From Viscum album (Eukaryota; Streptophyta; Magnoliopsida; Santalales; Viscaceae), in contig OY728136.1 of NCBI GenBank assembly GCA_963277665.1, positions 1,975,874,576 through 1,975,938,575 of the forward strand: a DNA stretch of 64,000 nt. The letters run 5' to 3'. This document shows positions 39,431 through 51,653 of this stretch, one piece after another (within the stretch, counting starts at the first letter, position 1; each line of letters opens with the position of its first letter). A program made the translations under genes and the position numbers. The notes beneath the pieces are model-generated. The model was not told the DNA's origin. It saw nothing but the letters and a program-made list of their open reading frames with translations, and ran no database searches.

Positions 39431-39559
39431 TAAAATTACTCTTCAGGGTGATAACTGGTTCAATTCTCACTAGTGTTTTCATTCTGTAGTTTTGGTCAAA
39501 TTATTTTGATAACGGTTCAATAAAATCCAATATATTAGTCCTGAAATTCATATCATATT

Positions 39560-40880
39560 TGTTTATTATATATATTTTTAGTGCAATGCAGAAAATTAAA
39601 TAATTGAAAAGTTAAATTACACATCTCATGGAGACGGTGGGATGTAAGTCTACATGAACATTGTTTTCACTTATCAGCAGATGGAATAAAAATAACATTA
39701 AATATTAACTAAAATTTATATATTCATTATTATATTATATAAATCATATATAAACATTATTCAAATAATCATAACCATATTTAAATGATGGTGATGCAAA
39801 ATGACTTATATCACTATCCCGGGATTGTAATTTGTATGTAAAATTGAGTGTTGCTTTCACATTCCATTTCATAGGAAAGTGGGTGGATGATGGTTTTTTA
39901 ATAATCATAATAACATATTTATATATTTAATATAATGTTTTCTATTTTATGATAAATTAAATAAATTTATGTGAGTTAAAGGATGAATTAAAAAAATTGA
40001 TCAGTTAAGTTGAATGCCTTTAATTCGTAATAAAATTGTTTAGATCAACTATTAACAACCCTAGGTATGGTATATTGGAATGACTATAACATTAATAATG
40101 TGGAAAAGGGTTTTTCTAGGGGAATCGTTTTTCCTTATTTTATATATGTTTCACAGTGTGGTCTAAATAAGTAATGTAAGTGGATTCATTTTATGAGTGA
40201 ATGAAATGAAACACTTTGAATTAATAAAAATATAAAAATATAACTAAGTCATTATCAAAGAAATTATTCCATGTAGACATAGATTTAATGAAAAGATATT
40301 ATATGGTTGAATTATACAGAAAATATTCAATTTTTAATGGTCTCTGTGGTATTATAAACCATACTTCTTTCAACTATTGTTATCCTATTTTTACATTAAC
40401 CATGAAAACATCTGTTTTACCATTATTGGGTTATAATTTTACCTATAAGGTAGAAATGGACTCATAAATGGAGAAGGAATGATATTTTGGACTGCATAAT
40501 ATCCACCTTGTCATGTTTATATATTTTAATGGTTTTTATATAATTTAATAAAATATTGTTTTGATTTAATATCATTAATGTCAACATTGAAATTATTTAT
40601 TTATCTTGATAGAAAATGTAATGGTTTCAATTCAAATATAGGTATTTAACTAAATAATAATATTTCATGCATATATTTGAAATTATTAGAACCCTAAAAT
40701 TGAATCAAATTATATCATTTCTAAAATTATTATTTTTATTTACTTTATTTTTATATTTGAATATATTACTTTAATAGAATTCTAAATGAATTTCTGATAA
40801 TTATATAACTACTAAAAATTTTAAAAAATTAATTATTTATATAATTTCAATTTTATAATAATATAAATTTATATTCATTC
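39560..40880 (-). repeat. LTR-like repeat family R, copy 4
   Basis: Matches copies 1 and 3 through the GGGATGT block near 39,640, the GGTGATGCAAAAT block near 39,790, the CATTTCATAGGAAAG block near 39,865 and, more weakly, on to about 40,880. It lies about 9.6 kb from copy 3 with copia coding remnants between, the geometry of a 5' LTR for that minus-strand element. Confidence 0.5.
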
Positions 40881-43800
40881 AAATCATTATTTTTTTCCTA
40901 TGTGTACACTTAAAAGATATTTATAGTTTGATATTGTCACTTAATAACATAATTTACATTAAATATTTTATTGGTCATTTTCATGAATAAGGGCACATAA
41001 ACAATAATTTTTTTTACATGAGTGGAAAATGTTTTAATTTTATTCATCCAATAAGAAATAACTTGGATAATTGTGACCTTAAAACATAATTTTACCCCTG
41101 ATTTGATCGAATTACACTTTACTGAGGTGATAAGTATTACCATAGTTACTATACATGATTCCTAAATAAATTTTTCATATATAAAAAATCTTAACCTACA
41201 AATTCCCATGATGGAATAAATGTTTAACAATTAATTATATTTATGTTTAATAAATTAAATATTTTTCACATTCCAAATTGAATGAAAAATATTCTTTAGA
41301 AAAAATGCATTATATATATATAATGGTTTTCATACCAAAATGAAATATTAAAATGTTTCCTATAAATATTATTGGATTATAAATAATATATGTCTTCTAA
41401 TTGAAATTATTATTTTTAACAAAAACATTATAACTGTTTCAATAGGAAATACAATTTTCAATAAAATTCAATTCTTTCAATATTTACTAGAAAACCAATT
41501 TTTCATAAAAACTTAAAATATCACTGTATAATAATTTTAATATTCTAATTTGATAAAATAAAATAATTTTATAAAATAATATATATATATATATATATAT
41601 GTTTAAGAAATTAATAATAATATTTTCATAGAAATAAATATATTCATTTTTAAAAGAAGTCATATTTTTAATCAATAAAATAACATTACTGATAAATGAT
41701 TACATATTTCTAATGAATTAAAATTTTATTTTATTATTAAGTAATTAATATATAATTAATAATTTATTTAATACTATTAATGCCAACAAATTTAATTTAT
41801 AGGTTATGGGAGTAACTTTTAAATTATTATTCATTATGGGTTGTTTAAGCTCAATGTTTTGTAATATATACGATATCAAAAAAATGTTATTCTGTTAAAA
41901 TCTCATAGAGTTACATGTAGAATATATCCATGGGTAACCAGTACTCGACTCTAGATAAAATAAGATGATTGTTTTTATAATCTCTTTTAGTTACTATTCA
42001 ATATCCACATCAAAGACTAAACCCTAATCATTCACTAGTCTCTGATATTCAAAGGAATGAAATTTATTTCGCCACTTTCCATCCCACTTATATTGATCAA
42101 TCCAATAAAAATAAACTTTACTAGAATTATAAAACAATCCTATTTAAAAAAATGAATATTATTATTAGTATACATCTCAAAAAAATAATGGAAACATTAA
42201 TCTATGTATACTAAATATATTTAAACATCAATAGCATCAACCAGTTCACTCACAAGTGAAAAAAACATGATTCATGAACCTCTCATATATCTCTACCACA
42301 AAAGATGAATAAATTTTCCTATAGTTCACAAATATATTAAATTCCCTATATTTTTCCGTAGTGATCCTCAAAATCTTATGCCCTACATAGTATCACTTGA
42401 AATGTCATGAGATAATATATTTTCACACTATTTCCCTACAAACTCTTTAATGATTCAAAATATCCTAATCCCAAAATTCATCAATTCTCTCAACAAATAT
42501 TTTTAGGTCACCCTATCATGAACCCCTACTATTATCCCTCCTTTTAAAAAAATAAAGAAGGATAAGGAGAGAGTAACCCTAAATCCCACCTCTTATAGGA
42601 CCTAGGTTTTTTACCAGAACCGAGGTAATAAAATACACATTGGTGTTATTACCCATATTAATCCTATGATTATATTATAGAAATATCCAATTAATATCAA
42701 TGAATTATGAAATGTAGTCATCATCCCATAATATATGTAAATAAATAGAATTATATTCTCTAAAAAGAAACAACAAAAAGAAATCATATAATATCATCCC
42801 TATTATAGCTTCAACATCTATATATTTAATTACATAATTAGTCTCTGAAACATATATGGGATCCTAGATAAAATAGTATACATACATAGGGTGAGAATAA
42901 CAAGAATAAATATTATTATTGAAACATTGTTATATTTAAAAAATGTGATAAACGTATAAAAATATTCTATTGAATAAACAACAAAACTAAAAAGTACCTA
43001 TGAGGGTTCTTCTAACAAACAAAAACATTTTCCAAACACCCAAAAAATAAATCATCCATTGGAATAAAATAATATCAATATAAAGTATTTGCGGTTCCCT
43101 ACTACTTGATCCCCCGTACTTTTTTCTATTATACCCTAGTATCTAACATCTTTTTCTCTTGTCCCTTACTTATATATCCACTATAAACATCATCATTAAG
43201 GACCTCCACAAAATTAGAATTAAACACTATCATTATCATTCAACTCTCCCCCCATCTTGGGAATACAACATTGTCATAATATATTAATCCTCTCCCATAT
43301 CATAGTAATCCAAATACATCATCATCATTGGAATCATCATAAACATTATAGTATGGTATCATTAAGATAAATCACATCAACCCCATCCATTCCATGGTAT
43401 CATTAACATAGAGAACATAGACCTAGTTCATTCCTACTACCATGAAAGACACCAACCATGTGACATTATACATCACATACAACAATAAACTAACAGAAAC
43501 TATTAATGATGGAATAGAAGTGTATGGGGGGAACCCCAGCATCCATTTTTATAAGTAGACATGTTAGGGAAAAAATGTTGAATCCAAAAGATATTGGATG
43601 TCAATAATAGTACCCTACTCGTGTATGTTTTATAAAAATATAAAATATAACTACAATTATAATAGTCACAAAATAAACAAGATCTAAGGTTTTACATACC
43701 CAACTTCTATTATTTCCACTAAAACTAACTCAACATCCGATGGAATCTCCAACCAACCCCCACCACCACTGAATGAAACACACCGCACTACATGGATTCA

Positions 43801-44979
43801 CACGACCCAAAATTTCTATTTTATTTAAAATAATAATAATTTCCTAGATATACTAAATTATTTTCTAAACAAAATTTAAAAATGGATAGATTCTATATTT
43901 ATTGACTAATGATCCCCATGGAAAAAACCCATTTTATGTTGATACATTTCCCATTTCACTTTTACCCATTTAAACACATTATATTCTAGCCCACTCATTT
44001 AATTCCATTTTCATTTCATCATTAATAATTAAATTCCATTCTTCCTGAAATATATATCTAATCCACACAAACAACATCCCAACCTCCAACCAGTAACCTT
44101 AACCAACCACAAGTGGCCAGACTTCAAAATATCCCATAGCCAGTCAAATCTAGTCCCATTTCCATTTATATTATTCATTTCAATGATCACCACCATAAAA
44201 AACATCATTATCAATATAAAAAATATGGATATTATAAAATAAACCACCACACGTACTACTATTTTTCAACTCACACAAACAATAAAAAATGAAATTTAAT
44301 GTAGGTTGTAATAATATTTCATATTCTATTTCATGGGATATTTAAAAAAATAAAAACATACATGAAAATAATTCATATAAATATTGGATGTAGCACACAG
44401 AATACTATATAATCCATTATTAAATGGAACCAAGCAATAATATCAGACTTATCATAATCCCATTTGAACCCATACCTAACCTTTGTTAAAAAATTGTAAC
44501 ATATTGTTAATATTTTAATTTTAATTTTCCCTTTCCACGCTATGAAAAATAATATAAATATAATTTCATAGATTTAAGAAACATAGAGAGTAATTAGATC
44601 CACTATAATGGTGGAAGCATTATATATAACTGTGAAGGATAAATCAATGAAGATAAAAACAAAAATGCGAAAATTGTTCCTGGAGATACATGAACAACAT
44701 ACACCATAATGATTACCTTATAAAATTGTATCAATAGTATTCCTAAAAATGAAATTCCTCTACTAATAATAATTACCCTGGATATAATAGAACGAAATGA
44801 AAATTAAAAGAGGATAACTCTCCTTAGATCAATGATATTAAATATCTTAATATCATGGATTAAATAAAATGAGAATGGGTTAAAACCCACAAAAAAACTC
44901 CCAATATTTACCCAAATATTGAGAGTAATAAAATTTAAATTATAAAAATGGATGGTATAATAAAATTATAGACATGATA
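40881..44979. other. Anonymous AT-rich DNA
   Basis: No coding family was recognised. An (AT)n tract occupies 41,578-41,600. From about 42,000 the plus strand becomes clearly richer in C than G, as in the minus-oriented gypsy element that follows. The stretch 43,680-43,800 is C-rich and holds a TTACATACC (GGTATGTAA on the minus strand, splice-donor-like) string. Another old minus-strand retroelement is likely but unproven. Open frames at 40,937-41,143, 41,487-41,675 and 44,029-44,250 show no motif. Confidence 0.4.
41578..41600. repeat. (AT)n microsatellite
   Basis: About 23 bases of alternating AT in anonymous DNA. Confidence 0.8.
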
Positions 44980-46818
44980 TATCACGAACCAGACCATATA
45001 CCCTAGTACCCTAATAACTAACCCAGCACTTAAATTGCTTGAAGGGATTTCCTGATCCCCATGAGTTGGTGAATAGAATCAAGTTTCACATAAGATAAAA
45101 TATAGAATAATATTACCATAAAAATAATGGAAGATAATGATACATATCATTATGATGAAAACAATTCAAGGAGACATTATATGAATCAAAAAAAGGAATA
45201 TCAAAACCAAAATAAGAAATCATTAATGTACTCACAGAGGAGAAGTCAAACACAAAATCCAAAAGGAAACATCAAAAAATTACAAAATGGATCAATAACC
45301 TCCATCTACTCATTGACGATATTACAATTTACCTAAACCTTGCAGATGAAAATCTAAAATGACCCAAAGGAAAAATGTACTATGTGAGATAAATTCAAAG
45401 TAGAGATTCATCAACTATTCTATAATACGCATACTTAACAAAAAACCAAATCATGAATTCAAATTTAATAAAAAGTGCATGGAAGAACCGTATAATATTT
45501 AAAATAAAATATTATTCATTTTCGTATTCTAGAACACATTTTTCAACATGAATAAAATAAATATTTTATTAAAATATTTATATAATGAAATAGGTATGAA
45601 AAAAAATATTTTCAATCAATGGTTTATATATAAATGTAATCCAAATAACTTATAGAACCCCCATTTAATGGAAGATTGTATACACTACTAGATAATGGAA
45701 ATTTTCATCCATTAAAAATTAAGGTAAAACGACATCTACCCCCACTTTAGAAGAAATTATATATAGTCCAACATAAGGGAAAATTTTATCAAAATGACTA
45801 GTAATAAATCATCATTAAACACATGAATATTAAACTTCCAAAACCAATTTCAATATTATAATTTGATCTCAAAAATATAACGTAGTTTTTTCATTAATTC
45901 ACTCCTTTTCAAAACAAAAAAAAATTATCGTTTTTTAAAACAATTTAATATTTGTGATTTTAAAAAAATATGCTATAAAATCATTTCACAAATTCAACCA
46001 TTTTCTAAAAATTCCCCAAATTCAAGATACATGGGAATCGATGATTTTTACATGAAATATGTACCAAATCCATACCAAATTCCAATTAAGATTGAATTGT
46101 GTTTTTTGAATCTTATTCAAATCAAATTAAATATAGTCATGAAATTTGAGGGATAATAAATGAAAAATATCAATAGAACCACCTATCATTTATTATGGTA
46201 ATTAGACAATACAACACTAGTAGTGTGAATTTCCAATTATGAATTAATGAAATAGATATCTATAAATCCAACCTACATTTACCATACAATCAATTGAGGA
46301 TAGATTCATTGAAGACAAGATGGCCTAACAACCCCTCTAGAGAAAATAAAGAGAGAGTGGGAGAGAGAATGAGTGTGAGAAGATCACTTACCAGATAGGT
46401 ATGTAATGGTGTTTCGTACATATTGATATACCTATGATGTTTTTTGGAGGAGGAAAAAGGGGGTTGTGGAGACCCTCCAAGACCTATTATTTAAAAAATT
46501 GTGGAATTGGGATCAAGATAGTGGTAAAATAAGGGTTCATTAATTTTTAAAATAATTTTTTCAAATAAAAATTAATATTTTCATGGTTAGTAAGGAAGGA
46601 CCACACTGTTATCCAAAAAATCCACCAGAGGTGAAAATTTATAATGCCTTGGGCTGCACAAATTGCACTTGGTGGAAAGAGGGTTTAGGATAAATGTGTT
46701 CCCAAATTTAAAATCATAGTATTTTATATCAAAATCTACATTACACACAACACCAACCCAATACAATTATCTAAAAACTATGATTTTAGAGGAGTACTTG
46801 AAAAATAGTAACAAGACA
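44980..46818 (-). repeat. 3' LTR of the gypsy element
   Basis: Pairs with 51,654-53,577. Matching landmarks are GTACCCTAATAA (45,006 and 51,679), a GATCCCCATGAGTTGGTGA block (45,055), a GGGAGAGAATGAG...GATCACTTAC block (46,350-46,392) and a TTCATTAATTTTTAAAATAATTT block (46,535). The left end now reads TATCAC where the partner reads TGTCAC. The right end AAGACA abuts the polypurine tract. Confidence 0.8.
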
Positions 46819-46819
46819 G

Positions 46820-46834
46820 TATAAACTCCCCACC
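46820..46834 (-). other. Polypurine tract of the gypsy element
   Basis: The minus strand reads GGTGGGGAGTTTATA just before the TGTC start of the left LTR, the position for plus-strand priming. Confidence 0.6.
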
Positions 46835-46989
46835 AAAGAAACCTTATCTCCCAATAAATCATGACAAGAAGATTCCTTATAAAGAAGTTGAGGCCTCTAC
46901 CCTCCCTTTAGTGCCTCGATATCCAAATTATAATTCATATCAGAATTGTTCTCTTAGAGTGCATACCCAATCATATCATCCTCTTAAAA

Positions 46990-47110
46990 GTTCCTTGGGG
47001 TCAGATCTAACTATCCTCACCAAATTGTTAGTCACGGATAAATCATTCTCAATATCAAGATCCATCCAGTTGAATACATGATATTGAACATAATGTTTCT
47101 TTTATATTAT
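46990..47110 (-). pseudogene. Gypsy integrase carboxy-terminal tail
   Basis: The minus-strand frame from about 47,090 reads HVFNWMDLDIENDLSV, then NNLVRIVRS, then KELLRG before a stop. This resembles the tail after the gypsy integrase core (HV--YEPLE-DE-L-Y, P--IL-R--K-LR). Chromoviruses carry a chromodomain just after it; what follows (46,990 leftward) is too broken to decide. Confidence 0.55.
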
Positions 47111-47307
47111 TGTTTTATGTACCATTTTATATATCAATATAAACTATTTATGATGTTCTAAATGGTATTCCACTTTCTCCAACATCTCAACATCCTCAAA
47201 AGTCCCCATGAAATGTGGAGAAATCCACTCTTTAACCAAATCTATCGATGTCCCAATGAAAGGGAAACATTCAAGAACACATTTTCACCAACTGAAAAGT
47301 CCAAATG

Positions 47308-47966
47308 TCATTTCCCTAAATAATTATAATATTTATACCATCTCATCACTTTTAGAATCCTTTTACAAATCAACCTAATAATTATTGGAATGTCTTCTAC
47401 TAGGCTTAGTCCAACCGAGGACCGTTCATCGATTTCTGTAAAATATAATAGATATTTATAGGGAGAAACATATAGGGCCTCAAAAGGTTCCAATCTAATC
47501 TTGAAATGGTAAATATTGTTATAGGAAAACCCAACCAATCCCACAACGTCATCCAATGCTTCCCCAATATCAAGGATTTAAGAACAAAGTATATCATCAA
47601 GAATCTATAATTTTTTCCCTGTCTCGCTTTCAATTTTTAATGGTATTCCATACTAAAAAAATCATGAGATCCTAATTCCTCCAAAAGCTATCTTCCAGAG
47701 GGAAAAGTATTATGAGGATCCCCATCAAAAACTATTGTATATAAAACATTGTGAAAATAAATAATCTCTATCACATTGAGTTTTCTAATCTCTTTAACAA
47801 AGGGTTCATCCCAAATATGTATAAAGTGAGAGGAATTGGTTAGAATATTTATCAGAGCCCATATTTCATTATCCTTTCTCGGGGTACATGGAATCCAAAC
47901 CATAAAGTCCATTGAAATTTCATCCCACTTCCAATTTTTTGTTGTATGTGGATGTAGCAAACCCAA
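47308..47966 (-). pseudogene. Gypsy integrase core
   Basis: The minus-strand frame from 47,966 begins GLLHPH and continues W-WDEISMDFMVWIPCTPR, then ALINILTNSSHFIHI and FDGDPHNTF. These are the conserved WKWE-I-MDFV-GLP, VIVDRLTKSAHFLP and SDRDPRF blocks. The first catalytic Asp (in MDF) and the DP pair are still visible. After frame changes, the stretch read from 47,556 gives LEPFEALYV, matching the MAPFEALYG block, then EIDERS and IRLICKRI. Three overlapping open frames therefore belong to one broken gene. Confidence 0.85.
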
Positions 47967-48627
47967 AGGTTTGTGATGCTTGTCCTTGAAAAGTGGGTTT
48001 GTATAGAAGCACGATATAATGGCAATGATATATCATCTTATACCAAGCCATTAAAATAATTTACACACATCATAAATCATATTTTTGGTTCCATTGTTCA
48101 TATAACACAATGAATTATTGAAATCTCCCATCAAAAACATTCTCATAGTAAACTTCATGGAAACCCCATTCAAAAAGAATAGAATACTCTCTGTTGAGGA
48201 TGAACACTAAACAATGGTCTCCCCACATTACTGAATTATATAATTCTAAATAGTTCTTCATAAAATCTTTATTAATTGAAAATCATCTTGAGAATAGTAG
48301 AGATAAAATAAAAACTAACCAAGACAATTTCAACCCATGTTTCCCTACTCCAATGTGAAACTGTTAAAAAATATACATCGTGGTCTAATCTAATGATAAT
48401 TCATTAATGAAATACGTTTAATGTTTCCTAGTCAACACATCTGTAGTGTAACTCCCTTTCTCTGTGTTATAGAACATTTTAAATTCTAAAAATTATAAGA
48501 ACTCCGCCCAATAATTAAGGTTGATTTTAAAATATTTTTCTGAGAACATATAACTCAATCTATATTGGTCAAAATACAAAGTATTTTTTTTCCAAATTCC
48601 CCTAATTCATTAGAACATGCAATGTAG

Positions 48628-48864
48628 CTACGATTTCAATTTCATGGGTTGGATAATTCTTCTCATGTGGCTAAATATGCTGACATACATAGGAAAGAAC
48701 ATATTGTTTTCCATAATAACATATCTAAAACCTAAAACTTTTGAATTGCAGAAGACCACATTGTAATTCATGGAATCTTGAAGAGTCAAAACTAGTACAA
48801 AAGTCAAAATACAGTTCATCCCAGCAAAATATATTTGAAATTTATTATCATAATAAATCATCAC
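48628..48864 (-). pseudogene. Gypsy RNase H remnant
   Basis: A 78-residue minus-strand frame reads LTFVLVLTLQDS, then VVFCNSKVLGFRYVIMENN and later RRIIQPMKLKS. It lines up with the RNase H block: L-SAPVL-LP, VVYCDAS--GLG-VLMQ and -KNYPTHDLEL. The catalytic Asp of the CDAS motif reads Asn and the DLEL acid is also lost, so it is inactive. It sits between reverse transcriptase and integrase as expected. Confidence 0.7.
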
Positions 48865-49119
48865 ACACCTCTATTCTTGAGTGGACATTGGATAAAAAAA
48901 ATTCGAGAAATCCTTCAATAACCAGCAATAATACACCTCCAAAGAAAAGAATTTCTAAATATCAATAACATTTTTTAGTTTTCACCATGTCATAATAGAA
49001 TTAACCTATTCAGGTTCAACTAAGATAACATGTTTTGAGAAAATGTGTCCCAAAATATCACTTCCAAATCTATAAATAACATTTCTATAGAATGACATAA
49101 ATTTGATTATTTATCAAAA

Positions 49120-49316
49120 ATTATATAACATCTCTCAAATAACAGACATGATCATATTTTCATATAGAATAAAATAGAAATTCATCTAAAACTATTATAC
49201 AAATCATGGTACACATAGATAATCATGTTCATCAAATCCAAATTGGCTGAAGTACTATTGGATTAAAAAAATTTCATTAAGTAACTCATAATGTCTATAC
49301 CATTTCAAAAAGGAGG
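49120..49316 (-). pseudogene. Gypsy reverse transcriptase remnant
   Basis: From 49,316 the minus strand reads NGIDIMSYLMKFF, a stop, SNSTSANLDLMN and YHDLYNSF. These correspond to the [25 protein letters not shown] and F-DYLD-F blocks. The catalytic FIDD position reads FR, stop, IS. The upstream part of the enzyme (49,320-49,800) is too decayed to read. Confidence 0.65.
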
Positions 49317-50911
49317 TTTCATGAATGTAAGATTTTTTATTATCACCTAGTGGAAACCAGATAAAATATAAATCATTGATAACTAATTCAAACATTTCAA
49401 CTAGAAAAATATAAAATAAATTGATTGAAATAGATATTGGTTATTTAATGCAATATGGTGGTGATTTTAGTAAATAATGCATCTTTGAAGTGATCCATTA
49501 AATTTAATGAAAAATGGAACATGAATTTCCAAAGGAAACATGCTCAGATGTATGAATCATGTCCCTAATAAGTAATCTAAATGTGTCTTCCTCTCTTTTA
49601 TTTTAGATGATTCTCTATATTAATACGAAATATATACTTTTTGTGTCCCATGTACTGAATCAATAAAGAACATAAATACCAAAATTGTGGATAACCAATG
49701 AATTCAGAATGAACATTTCCAGGAATCTAAAAGACAAATAGTGGAGAACCATCACTCATATATTATATAAATAGATCTAATGAAAAACTGTTATTAAAGT
49801 CCCCAACTCTGTAAAAGAAGGTCTACATAAATGGACCTCGAGTCCCAATAACCAAAAATGATATGACGGACATCATCAGAGGAAGTAATGAAGACACATA
49901 GAATATATAAATCAATTTAGGAATTATTATTAATGATCCAATAAATCACAAAAATTACTTCTAGAGGTGTAACGTTGAGAACAAGAATGTCCCAAATAAG
50001 ACCAATCTTTTATAAACAGAAAAGAAAATTTGGACAATGGGTACCCTACTATCTCTTCGTTCCGAAGTGTATAGTAATTTCAATCACATAACATGATTTT
50101 TCCATAAAAATACTTTTAATTTTAATAATATTAATTAATATAAATGGATGAGATGTACCTGTATAAAATAAATCCCTCACTAAAGATGATGTTATTGTGA
50201 TGGTACTTCTCTTAGTCATAAAACCTATAACTTCATTCTCATGGGATTATTCCACAATGTGAAGAACCGCTGTTAATTATTCTTATGGTTGGATCCCCAT
50301 AGATATTAATGAATCTAAATGAACTTCAACACATGTTGGTGATGATGATTTCATGCCACTATATATAGAATATAATATATGATATAACTTTTTCATGTGA
50401 CCTAAGAATCTATAGGAACCATGTATCATGGGTGACTTAGTGAATTTTTTTTGTATACCCAGGATTTCCTCATGCCAATAAAGTCAAAGGTAATCATATT
50501 GGAATTGGAGGACGTTTAGAAGAAACCTACTAAAAAAATCACTATGTGGTTCTTCACACTTTCTATTCACTTTATGGGAACTTATAGGACTATCAATATG
50601 AGTAAATTGAATTCCTATTTCCCATTAGTTATCAGCTAGATCAGGTTCACCCTCAAAGCCTTATCCAACACCTCATCATAAGGATAGATATTTAGAAAAA
50701 AACCTAGAAACAAATGTCAAATCTATATACCATATCAAACTATCGATTCTTCATATTCACATTTAAAACAATCTTACTTTCAAACATCATAATAATTGAA
50801 AAGGAATCCACCTTAATAATCATGATCCTATCAATCAAATTAGGTTTGAGAGAATCCATATGCATATCCAGCACCACAGTCTATGGACATAACATGTTTG
50901 TGAAAATATCA

Positions 50912-51091
50912 TCATATTACTTCCTCTCCAATCGCCCAAAATTTTTTCATTATAACCATCATGTCCCACCATCTATGTCTTGGTCCATCTAGCTTGAAGG
51001 TGACCCATTTCACCTTGATCAGATCAGAGATTACAATGAAATCGAAAAGAAAATTAATAACTCTTAGCCAATAATCAATTACATTTGGATC
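50912..51091 (-). pseudogene. Gypsy gag domain remnant
   Basis: A 59-residue open frame on the minus strand starts DPNVIDYWLRVINFLF and continues KVKWVTFKLDG and RHRWWDMM. This is the core of the retrotransposon gag family (W---IE-IF, K---A-F-L-G-A--WW) with correct spacing. It ends in a stop at 50,912. The plus-strand open frame at 50,714-50,992 is its antisense shadow. Confidence 0.75.
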
Positions 51092-51638
51092 TTATGAACC
51101 AAGGAATAATGGTGGACTTCATGGATGGAATTATTTATAATGATTCAAAAAATAAATTCTTCTGAGGTTTTGATTATGGATCCTAAATGAGAGTGGATAC
51201 AGGTGCCTATCTGAGAGAATGGACCACATATACAATAACCTCCCCCAGATTCCAGTCCACATGAGGATTCAATTGTTGTGGTTTATCAACAAAATTACAT
51301 GTGATTTTATTCTCACATATTCTTATAAGAATTATGCTACCTCATGTTATGGAAAAATATTCAAGTCATAAATAAACTACTCAGATCATCTCAGGGACAG
51401 GATCAACAAGAGAAATTATTTTCATCAGGTAGACAAGAAGGATTTGTATTTCTATCTATCTAAAAACTAGAATGGAAAATACTAGAAATAATCATCAAAT
51501 TTAAATTCCAAATCTTCCAATGGTTACATAATCCTCATTTTTATGAGGGTTGTTTAGGAACTCAATTGTAAATACCTCTTAACACCTACCAATGAACATT
51601 AACTACATACTACATCAAGGAACGATGCACAATCATCA

Positions 51639-51650
51639 CCTCAGAATCCA
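51639..51650 (-). promoter_or_regulatory. Primer binding site of the gypsy element
   Basis: Three bases after the LTR end TTTGTGACA the minus strand reads TGGATTCTGAGG, close to the initiator methionine tRNA complement TGGTATCAGAGC. Position and similarity together fix the element's orientation. Confidence 0.7.
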
Positions 51651-51653
51651 CTT

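Noticed and set aside
45127..45336. Plus-strand open frame (69 residues) as a gene
   Set aside because: Lies inside the gypsy left LTR, antisense to it. The Asn/Gln/Lys-rich product is explained by composition.
48741..48968. Plus-strand open frame (75 residues)
   Set aside because: Antisense shadow of the RNase H and reverse transcriptase remnant on the minus strand.
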